Assembly (NCBI RefSeq): GCF_947632095.1
Contig: NZ_CANROA010000015.1
Coordinates: 1-45,613 of the forward strand
Direction of reading: 5' to 3'
Origin: an uncultured Microbacterium sp.
Lineage (GTDB): Bacteria > Actinomycetota > Actinomycetes > Actinomycetales > Microbacteriaceae
DNA: 45,613 nt
This document shows positions 30,324-39,010 of the stretch, piece by piece; the first letter of the stretch is position 1; each line of letters begins with the position of its first letter. The position numbers were made by a program, and so were the translations under genes. The notes beneath the pieces were generated by a model. That model saw nothing but the letters and a program-made list of their open reading frames with translations. It searched no databases and was not told the DNA's origin.

Positions 30324-30352
30324 GAAAGCCCCCGGTTCCACCGGGGGTTTTC
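30324..30352 (+). terminator. Original tRNA-Glu terminator, displaced by the element
   Basis: AGCCCCCGG and CCGGGGGTT flank a short loop and are followed by TTTTCG. It lies just outside attR and would have followed the tRNA before integration. Confidence 0.75.
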
Positions 30353-30411
30353 GCATTTTCGATAACACCCGATCCGTTACGGCGGAGGCGCGGCGATAGG
30401 GAGAGCGAAGC

Positions 30412-30447
30412 AAAAGGCCGACGAGGGATTTTCCCTCGTCGGCCTTT
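30412..30447. terminator. Terminator of the VWA-protein gene
   Basis: AAAGGCCGACGAGGGA pairs with its complement around TTT, giving a long perfect stem with A and T runs on both sides. It works for the minus-strand gene and probably both ways. Confidence 0.85.
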
Positions 30448-30472
30448 CCGCTGCACGGATTCTCCGGATGTG

Positions 30473-32134
30473 TCAGCTGCAGTACGGGCGGCATCCTCGC
30501 TGCGTGACGGCGTCGACGAGCACGGTCGTGATGTCTGCCGGCTGGAGCGCCTGGTAGGCGGCGCCCTCCGTCGCCGCGGCGATCTGCTCGAGCGCGTCCT
30601 GATCAGTGTCGGGGCCGTAACCGATCGCGATGACGGGGACCGGGGTGGCCGGGTCGTAGAGCTTCTCGAGTTCCTCGAGCAGGCCGCGCAGGTCGAGTCC
30701 GTCATCATCCTCGTTGTAGCCGTCGGTGTTCAGCAGCACGAGGTTGATCTCGCCGGGGACGTAGGTCTCCTTCATGTACTTCACCGCTGCGTACACGCTG
30801 TCGTAGAGGCCCGTGCCGCCGCCGACGTAGGTGCGGAGGCTGCTCGCCGTCTCGATGGCGCGCTTCTTGTGCTCGGGATCGCCGAGCGGGCCGAAGGGGA
30901 GGACCTCCTGCCAGTCCTGGGCGCCGATGCGGCGGCTGGAGAACGCCCAGACGGCCATGGACGAATCGTCAGACAGGGAGTGGATCGCGCGTACCGCTGC
31001 CTGCTCGAACAGGGAGATGCGGGTCTGGCTGCCGTCGACAAGCTGGTTCATCGAACCGGACACGTCGCTGAGCGCGAGCATGCGCGACGGAGCGGTGAGG
31101 ACGCGCCATGTGCGCAGCACCTCGGCCTGGTTCACGCTGTCCATCGGGGTGATCGCGGCTGCGTCCTCGGAGGACGCGTCGACACCGACGGCGTCGCGCA
31201 GGTCGTAGTCCGCCAGGCGATCGCCGGCGGTCTGCATCGCTGCGGAGATCGCGTCGGCGGCGGCGAGGGGGCCCGCGGATGCGCCGGCCGCAGTGACCAG
31301 TGGGATGCCGAGCGAGGGCTGGACATCGGCGGGATAGATGGCGACGAGGCCGTCGGCCTCGACGTGCTGACGCAGGGCCTGCTCCGTCGTGACGGCGATG
31401 TTTCCGGTGGTCGCCGCGATCTCGAGGGCATCCGCCGTCGTGGGCGCGCCCAGGGCGCGGCTGAGGATGAGGCCGGTGAACGTACGGGCGTCGCCGGCGA
31501 CCGCGGTCTGCAGCGAGAGCAGCGCGGCCGAGCTGCTGGAGATCCTGGTCGGGTCGGGCAGCGCGGCCTTGATGTCGAGCGCGTCCGGGCGGGTCAGACT
31601 GGAGAAGCCGACATCCCGGGACCCGAGGACCTCGGCAACGTCCTCATTCGCGGCGAAGACCACCGGTGTGCTCGCGACGATGTCGCCGACGGCGAGCTCG
31701 ACCGGGGTTGCGCCGGTCGTCTTCGACTGGGCGGTGACGTAGGAGGGCCACATATCGGAATCCGGAACCCAGATGTCGAACTCGGGGGCGTTGCCCTCGG
31801 CCAGGGAATCAGCGGTGACGACGCTGTCCACCTCCGTCACCGACAGAGCGGCGCAGCCATCTGCGGTCTGCGCATCGTCGACGACGGCGCGGAGCGCATC
31901 GGCGACGGACGGGTCGGCGATGATGCGCATCCCCTCGGCGATGCATGCCGAGGTCGGAGCATCATCAGCACCGTCCGCGACAGCGGATCGCTTCGTGAAG
32001 ATAACACTGACGACGACGAGAAGAGCGACTGCGAGGAGGATGCTGACGATGGCCAGGAGAACAGTGTTCCTGCGGCGCCTCGTTACCAGCACGTCATCGT
32101 CGTCATCGATCATGGTTGGGGTAATACGACCCAT
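30473..32134 (-). CDS. VWA-domain membrane protein with solute-binding-like N-terminal domain
   Basis: 553 aa. One N-terminal membrane helix (about 23-46) follows a positive RRRR stretch; the rest lies outside. Residues about 60-330 resemble an extracellular substrate-binding fold (PEFDIWVPDSDMWPSYV). The VWA domain (about 345-550) has the MIDAS DVSGSMNQ and the later GGGTGLYDS and NTDGYNED elements. Proteins with this pair of domains are common in actinobacteria; the ligand is unknown. AGGAG lies seven bases before the ATG. This is the first chromosomal gene right of the element. Confidence 0.88.
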   Translation of the reverse strand: MGRITPTMIDDDDDVLVTRRRRNTVLLAIVSILLAVALLVVVSVIFTKRSAVADGADDAPTSACIAEGMRIIADPSVADALRAVVDDAQTADGCAALSVTEVDSVVTADSLAEGNAPEFDIWVPDSDMWPSYVTAQSKTTGATPVELAVGDIVASTPVVFAANEDVAEVLGSRDVGFSSLTRPDALDIKAALPDPTRISSSSAALLSLQTAVAGDARTFTGLILSRALGAPTTADALEIAATTGNIAVTTEQALRQHVEADGLVAIYPADVQPSLGIPLVTAAGASAGPLAAADAISAAMQTAGDRLADYDLRDAVGVDASSEDAAAITPMDSVNQAEVLRTWRVLTAPSRMLALSDVSGSMNQLVDGSQTRISLFEQAAVRAIHSLSDDSSMAVWAFSSRRIGAQDWQEVLPFGPLGDPEHKKRAIETASSLRTYVGGGTGLYDSVYAAVKYMKETYVPGEINLVLLNTDGYNEDDDGLDLRGLLEELEKLYDPATPVPVIAIGYGPDTDQDALEQIAAATEGAAYQALQPADITTVLVDAVTQRGCRPYCS

Positions 32135-32312
32135 AGGAGTCTCCTAGGAAAGGCGGGTTGCACCGCGTGTGGGAGTGCGACATCGTCATCGGGAGGTACG
32201 ACGTCGTACGTTTAATTCGGGTATCACAGAATTGTATGTCGGGCCCGATAAGTGGGGCAAAGTTCCGGCACGCCTGCTTAATCCGTATTTCGTCCCCGGG
32301 GCCATGACTCGG

Positions 32313-32318
32313 GTAACA
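32313..32318 (+). promoter_or_regulatory. -10 box (TAACAT) upstream of the TerC leader
   Basis: Transcription from here would start just before the riboswitch fold. Confidence 0.45.
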
Positions 32319-32324
32319 TCGAAC

Positions 32325-32430
32325 CCGCGAGAGGGAGTATCCCAGATCTCTGCGTCCGTCATCACGAGCACCGACATCGTTGCTCCGGGCGCAGGCCGCG
32401 CGAAGCGCGGGGGAGAGACTTTCGGCCGTT
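32325..32430 (+). promoter_or_regulatory. Probable yybP-ykoY (Mn2+) riboswitch
   Basis: The 5' segment GGGAGTATCCC, the middle GTCATCACGAGCACCGACAT, then TGCTCCGGGCGC and a final GGGGAGAGACTTTCGGCC match the conserved order of yybP-ykoY aptamers in actinobacteria. It lies between a -10 box and a TerC gene, a classic target of this Mn2+-sensing RNA. No covariance search was run. Confidence 0.7.
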
Positions 32431-32462
32431 TTCCGACTCCTCTCGAAAGGTGCCCCGCACCC

Positions 32463-33476
32463 GTGAACATTCCTGTGTGGTTCGAGATCACCGCGATGGT
32501 GGTCCTCGTCCTCGTCCTCATCGGCGATCTTCTTCTGGTCCGCCTCCGCCCGCACATCCCCTCCACCAAGGAGTCGACACTCTGGGTCGTCTTCTACGTG
32601 GGGCTCGCGCTCGTGTTCGCCGGCGTACTGTTCTTCGTGGCCGATGCGCACTTCGCGGCCGAGTTCTTGACCGGCTGGGCGCTCGAATACAGCCTCTCGA
32701 TCGACAATCTCTTCGTTTTCGTGCTGATCATGGCTCAGTTCTCCGTGCCACGGCGCCTGCAGCAGCAGGTTCTGATGGTCGGCATCCTCATCGCGATCGT
32801 CCTGCGCGGCATCTTCATCCTCGCCGGCGTCGCGATCATCGAGAACTTCTCGCCCATCTTCTACCTGTTCGGCGCTTTCTTGATCTGGACGGCGATCAAG
32901 CAGGCCATGCCGGAGGGCGATGACGAGGAGCCCAAGCGGGAGAACTTCGTCGTCCGGATGCTTCGGCGCCGGATCGACATCAGCGATGAGTTCGACGGCT
33001 CGAAGCTGCGGACGGTCGTCGACGGCAAGAGGATCTGGACCCCGATGATCATGGTGTTCGTCGTGATCGGCGTCACCGACCTCATGTTCGCGATCGACTC
33101 GATCCCGGCCATCTTCAGCATCACCCAGAACAGCTTCCTCGTCTTCACCGCGAACATCTTCGCCCTGATGGGGTTGCGTCAGCTCTACTTCCTCCTCGGC
33201 GACCTTCTCGACCGCCTGCGCTACCTCCACTACGGCATCGCGGTCATCCTCGGCTTCATCGGCGTCAAGCTCGTGCTGCACGCCATGCACGTCAACGAGC
33301 TGCCGTTCATCAACGGCGGCCAGCCCATCGCCTGGGCTCCCGATGTGCCGATCTGGTTGTCCCTCACCGTGATCGTCGCGGCGATGGGCGTCGCGACCGT
33401 GGCCAGCCTGATCGCCTCTTCGCGCGACCGTCGTCGCGGACCGGATCAGCTGCACCCCAGCCCGCCCACGCACTGA
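32463..33476 (+). CDS. TerC family integral membrane protein
   Basis: 337 aa with about nine membrane helices and the acidic motifs of the family (SLSIDNLFVFVLI, FAIDSIPAIFSIT). TerC/Alx proteins export or buffer Mn2+, in step with the riboswitch upstream. The GTG at 32463 is the chosen start, with AAAGG about 11 bases upstream; upstream in-frame starts would run through the riboswitch. Confidence 0.92.
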   Translation: MNIPVWFEITAMVVLVLVLIGDLLLVRLRPHIPSTKESTLWVVFYVGLALVFAGVLFFVADAHFAAEFLTGWALEYSLSIDNLFVFVLIMAQFSVPRRLQQQVLMVGILIAIVLRGIFILAGVAIIENFSPIFYLFGAFLIWTAIKQAMPEGDDEEPKRENFVVRMLRRRIDISDEFDGSKLRTVVDGKRIWTPMIMVFVVIGVTDLMFAIDSIPAIFSITQNSFLVFTANIFALMGLRQLYFLLGDLLDRLRYLHYGIAVILGFIGVKLVLHAMHVNELPFINGGQPIAWAPDVPIWLSLTVIVAAMGVATVASLIASSRDRRRGPDQLHPSPPTH

Positions 33477-33503
33477 GCGGTCAATCCGGTCGTCGCCGCG
33501 GTG

Positions 33504-33509
33504 TAAACT
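33504..33509 (+). promoter_or_regulatory. -10 box (TAAACT) of the leu leader
   Basis: It lies seven bases before the leader-peptide ATG, so the leader is leaderless and is translated from the first base of the transcript. Confidence 0.65.
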
Positions 33510-33516
33510 GACCGAC

Positions 33517-33567
33517 ATGCGGCGTGTGGTTCTTCTTCTTAGCGGCCGCGGCGAGACCTCGTACTAG
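33517..33567 (+). CDS. Leucine-rich leader peptide of leuCD
   Basis: A 16-residue peptide with VVLLL: three consecutive Leu codons, all CTT, a codon that looks rare in the neighbouring genes. A 12-bp stem (33545-33556 with 33572-33583) begins in its coding region and ends after its stop. Slow translation when Leu-tRNA is scarce should change this fold. There is no U tract, so control may act by Rho or on leuC translation rather than by a simple terminator. Confidence 0.75.
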   Translation: MRRVVLLLSGRGETSY

Positions 33568-33583
33568 GCCCTCTCGTCGCGGC
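33545..33583 (+). promoter_or_regulatory. Attenuator-type stem of the leu leader
   Basis: A 12-bp stem with one G-U pair; the stop codon of the leader peptide lies in the loop. Confidence 0.65.
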
Positions 33584-33623
33584 GTTCAGCGTGGCCGAAC
33601 CGCCGAATTCTGGAGATATCGAC

Positions 33624-35084
33624 ATGACCTCAGCTGATTCCACCGTATTCGCGAGCCGTCCTCGCACCCTCGCCGAGAAGGTCTGGGATGACCATCTCGT
33701 CGTCAAGGGCGAGAACGGTGAGCCCGACCTGATCTACATCGACCTGCACCTCGTGCACGAAGTGACCAGTCCGCAGGCCTTCGACGGTCTGCGCACCGAG
33801 GATCGGCCGCTGCGCCGCCTCGACCTCACGATCGCGACGGAAGACCACAACACTCCGACGCTCGAGATCGATAAGCCCATCGCCGATCTCACGAGTCGGA
33901 CGCAGATCGAAACCCTGCGGCGCAACGCCGAGGAGTTCGGCGTGCGCATCCACTCGCTCGGCGATGCCGAGCAGGGCATCGTTCATGTGGTCGGTCCGCA
34001 GCTCGGCCTGACCATGCCCGGCATCACGGTCGTGTGCGGCGACTCGCACACCTCGACCCACGGCGCATTCGGCGCGATGGCCTTCGGCATCGGCACCAGC
34101 GAGGTCGAGCACGTCATGGCCACCCAGACGCTGCCGCTGAAGCCGTTCAAGACCATGGCGATCACGGTCGACGGCGAGCTCAAGCCCGGCGTGAGCGCCA
34201 AGGACATCATCCTGGCGGTCATCGCGAAGATCGGCACCGGCGGCGGACAGGGCTACGTGCTCGAGTTCCGCGGCAGTGCGATCCGGGCCCTCTCGATGGA
34301 GGGGCGCATGACGATCTGCAACATGTCGATCGAGGCCGGCGCCCGTGCCGGCATGGTCGCCCCCGATGAGACGACCTTCGCTTACGTCAAGGACAAGCCG
34401 CACGCCCCGCAGGGGCAAGACTGGGACGACGCGGTCGCCTACTGGCGGACGCTCCCCACCGATGAGGGCGCCGTCTTCGACGCCGAGGTCTTCATCGACG
34501 CCGATGAGCTCGAGCCGTTCGTGACCTGGGGCACCAACCCCGGGCAGGGCAGCTCGCTGTCGGCGGCCGTGCCGAACCCGGCCGACTTCGAGGACCCGAA
34601 CGAGCGGATCGCCGCCGAGCGGGCGCTCGAGTACATGGATCTGGTTCCCGGAACGCCGCTGAAGGAAGTGCCCGTGGATGCCGTGTTCATGGGGTCCTGC
34701 ACGAACAGTCGCATCGAGGACCTGCGTGCCTTTGCATCGATCATCAAGGGACGCAAGAAGGCAGAAGGCGTGCGCGTCATGGTCGTGCCCGGTTCCGCGC
34801 GGGTGCGCCTGGAGGCCGAGGCCGAGGGCATCGACAAGATCGTCACGGAGTTCGGAGCGGAGTGGCGCTTCGCCGGATGCTCGATGTGCTTGGGCATGAA
34901 CCCCGATCAATTGGCGCCGGGGGAGCGCTGCGCATCGACCTCGAACCGCAACTTCGAGGGTCGACAGGGCAAGGGCGGTCGCACGCACCTCGTGTCGCCG
35001 CTCGTCGCCGCCGCCACCGCGGTGCGCGGAACCCTCTCGAGCCCGAACGACCTCGACGTGCCCGCAGAGTTGGTTGGAGCCTGA
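33624..35084 (+). CDS. leuC: 3-isopropylmalate dehydratase large subunit
   Basis: Interconverts 2- and 3-isopropylmalate in leucine synthesis, with LeuD. The 486-aa length is normal. The 4Fe-4S ligands are in [14 protein letters not shown] and [13 protein letters not shown]; the substrate loop [14 protein letters not shown] is intact. TGGAG lies about ten bases before ATG. It follows the Leu leader and is two bases from leuD. Confidence 0.97.
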   Translation: MTSADSTVFASRPRTLAEKVWDDHLVVKGENGEPDLIYIDLHLVHEVTSPQAFDGLRTEDRPLRRLDLTIATEDHNTPTLEIDKPIADLTSRTQIETLRRNAEEFGVRIHSLGDAEQGIVHVVGPQLGLTMPGITVVCGDSHTSTHGAFGAMAFGIGTSEVEHVMATQTLPLKPFKTMAITVDGELKPGVSAKDIILAVIAKIGTGGGQGYVLEFRGSAIRALSMEGRMTICNMSIEAGARAGMVAPDETTFAYVKDKPHAPQGQDWDDAVAYWRTLPTDEGAVFDAEVFIDADELEPFVTWGTNPGQGSSLSAAVPNPADFEDPNERIAAERALEYMDLVPGTPLKEVPVDAVFMGSCTNSRIEDLRAFASIIKGRKKAEGVRVMVVPGSARVRLEAEAEGIDKIVTEFGAEWRFAGCSMCLGMNPDQLAPGERCASTSNRNFEGRQGKGGRTHLVSPLVAAATAVRGTLSSPNDLDVPAELVGA

Positions 35085-35086
35085 CC

Positions 35087-35683
35087 ATGGAGAAGTTCAC
35101 CACCCACACCGGGATCGCCGCTCCGCTGAAGCGCTCGAACGTCGACACGGACCAGATCATCCCCGCGGTGTTCCTCAAGCGCGTCACCAAGACGGGCTTC
35201 GATGACGCACTGTTCTACGCCTGGCGACAGGATGAGGACTTCGTGCTCAATCAGCCGGTGTTCCAGGGCGCGTCGGTCCTGGTCGCCGGTCCCGACTTCG
35301 GCACCGGATCCAGCCGGGAGCACGCCGTCTGGGCGCTGCGAGACTTCGGCTTCTCTGTCGTGCTGAGCCCGCGCTTCGCGGACATCTTCCGAGGCAACGC
35401 CGGCAAGCAGGGCCTGCTCGCGGCAACGATCTCAGAGGAAGACCTCGAACGCATCTGGGCCGAGATCGACGCGAACCCCGGTGCGCAGATCACTGTGAAC
35501 CTCGAAGAGCGCACGGCCACGATCGGTGAAGTCCATGTCGAGATCGGCGTCGACGATTACACTAGGTGGCGGCTCCTCGAAGGGCTCGATGACATCGGGC
35601 TCACGCTGCGCAACGAAGACAAGATCGCTCAGTTCGAGGCGCGCCGCGAGTCGTGGCGCCCACGCACGCTCCCTGTCCGCTGA
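35087..35683 (+). CDS. leuD: 3-isopropylmalate dehydratase small subunit
   Basis: 198 aa. It has the start [24 protein letters not shown] pattern, then [17 protein letters not shown], the swivelling domain that closes the LeuC active site. ATG lies two bases after the leuC stop, so translation is coupled. Confidence 0.96.
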   Translation: MEKFTTHTGIAAPLKRSNVDTDQIIPAVFLKRVTKTGFDDALFYAWRQDEDFVLNQPVFQGASVLVAGPDFGTGSSREHAVWALRDFGFSVVLSPRFADIFRGNAGKQGLLAATISEEDLERIWAEIDANPGAQITVNLEERTATIGEVHVEIGVDDYTRWRLLEGLDDIGLTLRNEDKIAQFEARRESWRPRTLPVR

Positions 35684-35803
35684 CATCGAGCACACCGTGA
35701 GTCGGGGCATCCGCCCCAGCGGCCTGGGGCCGCGACTGTGAATACCGAAGCGATGCCGTGTGACGTCCGTCGCGCGTGCAGAGCCTCAGGATGGAGTCCT
35801 GTT

Positions 35804-37126
35804 TTGACCGGAGATGTACTGGCGATCCGTGGCGGCCGACCGTTGCGCGGGCGCGTCGATGTGATCGGCGCGAAGAACCTCGTGACCAAGGCGATGGTGG
35901 CCGCACTCCTCGGTGAAGACGCCAGCATCCTGCGCGATGTGCCGAACCTCAGCGATGTCGCTGTCGTCCGCTCTCTGCTCGAGGTTCACGGGGTCCGCGT
36001 CTCCGAGGGAGATGAGCCGGGTTCCCTCGTGCTGGATCCGAGCGATGTCGAGTCCGCCCACATGGAGGAGATCGACGCGCATGCGGGTGCATCGCGCATT
36101 CCGATCCTGTTCTGCGGACCGCTTCTGCACCGTCTCGGCGAGGCGTTCATCCCCGACCTCGGGGGCTGCCGCATCGGCGACCGTCCGATCGACTTCCACC
36201 TGGATGCGCTGCGCAAGTTCGGCGCGGTCGTCGAGAAGCTGCCCAGCGGCATCCGACTGTCCACGCAGGGCGGACGACTCCACGGTGCGAACATCCATCT
36301 GCCTTATCCGAGTGTGGGGGCGACGGAACAGGTGCTGCTCACCGCCGTCCGCGCCGAGGGCATCACCGAGCTGCGCAACGCCGCCATCGAGCCCGAGATC
36401 ATGGATCTGATCGCGCTTCTGCAGAAGATGGGCGCGATCATCTCCTACGAGCCGAACCGCGTCATCCTCATCGAGGGCGTCGAGCACCTGCGCGGCTACG
36501 ACCACCGGTCGATCTTCGACCGCAACGAGGCCGCGTCCTGGGCATCGGCGGCTCTCGCGACCGACGGTGAGATCTTCGTCGGCGGTGCACGTCAGCAGGA
36601 GATGCTCACGTTCCTTAACGTGTTCCGCAAGGCTGGCGGATGGTTCGACATCCAGGAGGACGGCATCCTGTTCCGTCGCGATGGGGAGATTAAGCCCGTC
36701 GTGGTCGAGACCGATGTCCACCCCGGATTCATGACCGATTGGCAGCAGCCGCTCGTTGTCGCTCTGACTCAGGCCAACGGCCGTTCGGTGGTCCACGAGA
36801 CCGTGTACGAGAACCGCATGGGATTCACGGACGCGCTCGTGAAGATGGGCGCCGACATCGTCGTGCACCCGCACGGACTCCAGGACGGGCCGCGCCGCGT
36901 GCCGCGTCGCGAGCTCGAACAGGCTGCCGTCATCACCGGACCCACGCCGCTGAGAGGTGCCGACATCGTCGTGCCCGATCTTCGCGGCGGCTACAGCCAC
37001 GTGATCGCCGCGCTCACCGCGACCGGCGAGTCGAAGGTCTCCGGTGTCGACATCCTCAGCCGCGGCTACGAGAAGTTCCTCGAGAAGCTCGAGGCCGTCG
37101 GCGCCGACTTCGACGTCATCGGGTGA
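35804..37126 (+). CDS. murA: UDP-N-acetylglucosamine 1-carboxyvinyltransferase
   Basis: First committed step of peptidoglycan synthesis: transfer of enolpyruvyl from PEP to UDP-GlcNAc. GAKN near the N-terminus and the loop GGCRIGDRPIDFHL with the catalytic Cys (about 121) are present, so it should be fosfomycin-sensitive; actinobacteria outside the mycobacteria usually have Cys here. The TTG at 35804 is chosen because GGATGGAG lies seven bases upstream; the ATG-like starts before it are preceded by unlikely protein sequence. Confidence 0.9.
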   Translation: MTGDVLAIRGGRPLRGRVDVIGAKNLVTKAMVAALLGEDASILRDVPNLSDVAVVRSLLEVHGVRVSEGDEPGSLVLDPSDVESAHMEEIDAHAGASRIPILFCGPLLHRLGEAFIPDLGGCRIGDRPIDFHLDALRKFGAVVEKLPSGIRLSTQGGRLHGANIHLPYPSVGATEQVLLTAVRAEGITELRNAAIEPEIMDLIALLQKMGAIISYEPNRVILIEGVEHLRGYDHRSIFDRNEAASWASAALATDGEIFVGGARQQEMLTFLNVFRKAGGWFDIQEDGILFRRDGEIKPVVVETDVHPGFMTDWQQPLVVALTQANGRSVVHETVYENRMGFTDALVKMGADIVVHPHGLQDGPRRVPRRELEQAAVITGPTPLRGADIVVPDLRGGYSHVIAALTATGESKVSGVDILSRGYEKFLEKLEAVGADFDVIG

Positions 37127-37887
37127 TTCCGGTGGCTTCCCGGTCATCGGAGAGGGCACGCCCGAGTCTGTTCTGGCTTCTGGCGGTGCTCGTCGTGCCC
37201 TTCGTGTCCTTCGTCGCGAAGCTCCGCTTCCGCGGGCGCGAAAAGCTCCCGGCGACGGGCGCGTTCGTGCTCGCTCCGAACCACTACTCGGAGTTCGATC
37301 CGTTGATCGTCGCCGTCGCCGTCTGGCGGCTGGGACGTCTACCGCGGTTCATGGCGAAGGACAGCCTGTTCCGTGTTCCGGTTCTCGGGTGGGCGCTCAC
37401 GCGCACCGGGATGGTTCCCGTCGCACGATCGTCGTCGCGCACGGCCGCAGCGCAGACGATCGCGCAGTCGCGCGCACTCGTCGAGAACGGCCGGGGCGTC
37501 ATCGTCTACCCCGAGGGCACGTTGACTCGCGACCCCGATCTGTGGCCCATGCGCGGCAAGTCGGGCGCTGTTCGACTGGCGATGGCCGGCGACATTCCGC
37601 TGATCCCGATGGCTCAGTGGGGTACGCAGGAGATCATGGGCCGTTACTCGAAGGGCTTGAAGCTCTGGCCTCCGCGCAAGCGTGTTCAGATCAGCATCGG
37701 CGACCCCGTCGACATCAGCGACTTGGTCGGCAAGGAGCATGATCAGGCGGCGGTCACCGAGGCCACGGAACGGCTCATGGCCGCCATCACGGCACTGCTC
37801 GAGGATCTCCGCGAGGAGAAGGCCCCGTCGAAACGCTGGAATCCTGCCGATCACGGACAGAAGGAGACGGGTCGCCTTGACTCCTAA
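37123..37887 (+). CDS. plsC: 1-acyl-sn-glycerol-3-phosphate acyltransferase
   Basis: 254 aa acyltransferase of phosphatidic-acid synthesis. NHYSEFDP (H and D of the catalytic motif) and VYPEGTLTRDP (motif III) are present, with one membrane helix near the start. The GTG at 37123 overlaps the murA stop by four bases; a GTG at 37132 is possible. Its end overlaps gpsA by 11 bases. Confidence 0.92.
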   Translation: MIPVASRSSERARPSLFWLLAVLVVPFVSFVAKLRFRGREKLPATGAFVLAPNHYSEFDPLIVAVAVWRLGRLPRFMAKDSLFRVPVLGWALTRTGMVPVARSSSRTAAAQTIAQSRALVENGRGVIVYPEGTLTRDPDLWPMRGKSGAVRLAMAGDIPLIPMAQWGTQEIMGRYSKGLKLWPPRKRVQISIGDPVDISDLVGKEHDQAAVTEATERLMAAITALLEDLREEKAPSKRWNPADHGQKETGRLDS

Positions 37888-39010
37888 ACCGATCGCATCC
37901 GATGGGCCCCGTGTCGCAGTCATCGGCTCCGGAAGCTGGGGGACGACCTTCGGCAAGATCCTGGCCGACGGGGGCGCGCACGTCACGATGTGGGCGCGGC
38001 GCCCCGAGCAGGCGCTCGAGATCGCCGAGGCCAAGCGCAATTCGAAGTACCTCCCCGGCATCAATCTGCCGCGCAGTATGGGCGCGACGCATGAACTATC
38101 ACGTGCGCTCGACGGCGTGGACCAGGTCTACCTCTCGGTGCCCAGCCAGTCGCTGAGGGAGAACCTCAAAGCCGTGCGCCCGCTTCTCGCGGACCGGGAG
38201 ATTCCCGTCATCAGCCTGATGAAGGGCGTCGAGCGCTCCTCGGGTCTGCGGATGAGTCAGGTCATCGAGCAGGAGCTGCGGTGCGATCCGAATCGGATCG
38301 CCGTGGCATCCGGACCGAACCTCGCTCTCGAGATCGCCCGGGAGCAGCCCACCGCCGCGGTCATCGCGTCGCTCAGTCAGGACACCGCCGATACCGTCGC
38401 GCGGGCTGCGCGTAATCGTTACTTCCGCACGTTCGTGAACACCGATGTCATCGGAACCGAGTTCGGCGGCGTGCTGAAGAACCTCATCGCGGTCGCGATC
38501 GGCATCGTCGACGGCGTCGGATACGGCGAGAACACCAAGGCGTCGATCATCACACGCGGACTCGTCGAGATGACGGACTTCGCAGTGGCGAACGGCGCGC
38601 AGCCGGAGACCCTGCAGGGTCTGGCCGGCCTCGGTGATCTCATCGCCACGTGCCAGTCGCCGCTGAGCCGCAACAACACGGCCGGGCGCCTGCTCGGGCA
38701 GGGATACAGCTATCAGGACGTCATCAAGCAGATGAACCAGACCGCGGAGGGGCTGGCATCCGTCGCCCCGATCCTGCAGCTGGCTCATGAAGCAGACGTG
38801 CACATGCCGATCGTGGAGCAGGTGAAGATGGTGCTCGACGGGAAGATGAACCCGCGCGACATCGCTCCGCATCTGACCACGGACGACGACACTCCCCAGG
38901 AGGAGAGAACCAATCATGGACAAGCAGACGGTGGCGGTGCTCTTCGGCGGGCGTTCCAGCGAGCACTCCATCAGTTCCGCAACGGCGGGCGGAGTGCTGC
39001 AGGCGATTGA
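37877..39010 (+). CDS. gpsA: Glycerol-3-phosphate dehydrogenase (NAD(P)+)
   Basis: Makes sn-glycerol 3-phosphate for phospholipids. A Rossmann motif GSGSWGTTFG and the active-site region GGVLKNLIAVAIGI are present. The TTG start has AAGGAG ten bases upstream. The frame continues past the usual C-terminus and overlaps ddl by 95 bases, adding a polar tail (about 30 residues) read in the other frame of ddl. Confidence 0.93.
   Translation: MTPKPIASDGPRVAVIGSGSWGTTFGKILADGGAHVTMWARRPEQALEIAEAKRNSKYLPGINLPRSMGATHELSRALDGVDQVYLSVPSQSLRENLKAVRPLLADREIPVISLMKGVERSSGLRMSQVIEQELRCDPNRIAVASGPNLALEIAREQPTAAVIASLSQDTADTVARAARNRYFRTFVNTDVIGTEFGGVLKNLIAVAIGIVDGVGYGENTKASIITRGLVEMTDFAVANGAQPETLQGLAGLGDLIATCQSPLSRNNTAGRLLGQGYSYQDVIKQMNQTAEGLASVAPILQLAHEADVHMPIVEQVKMVLDGKMNPRDIAPHLTTDDDTPQEERTNHGQADGGGALRRAFQRALHQFRNGGRSAAGD

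Noticed and set aside
30318..30472. Additional tRNA-like sequence at attR
   Set aside because: Only the 3' half of tRNA-Glu is present; no acceptor 5' strand or D-arm can be formed.
32108..32118. ATCATGGTTGG near the VWA gene start, one mismatch from the shared motif
   Set aside because: It lies outside the element, inside codons of the VWA gene, and has no start codon at the right distance.
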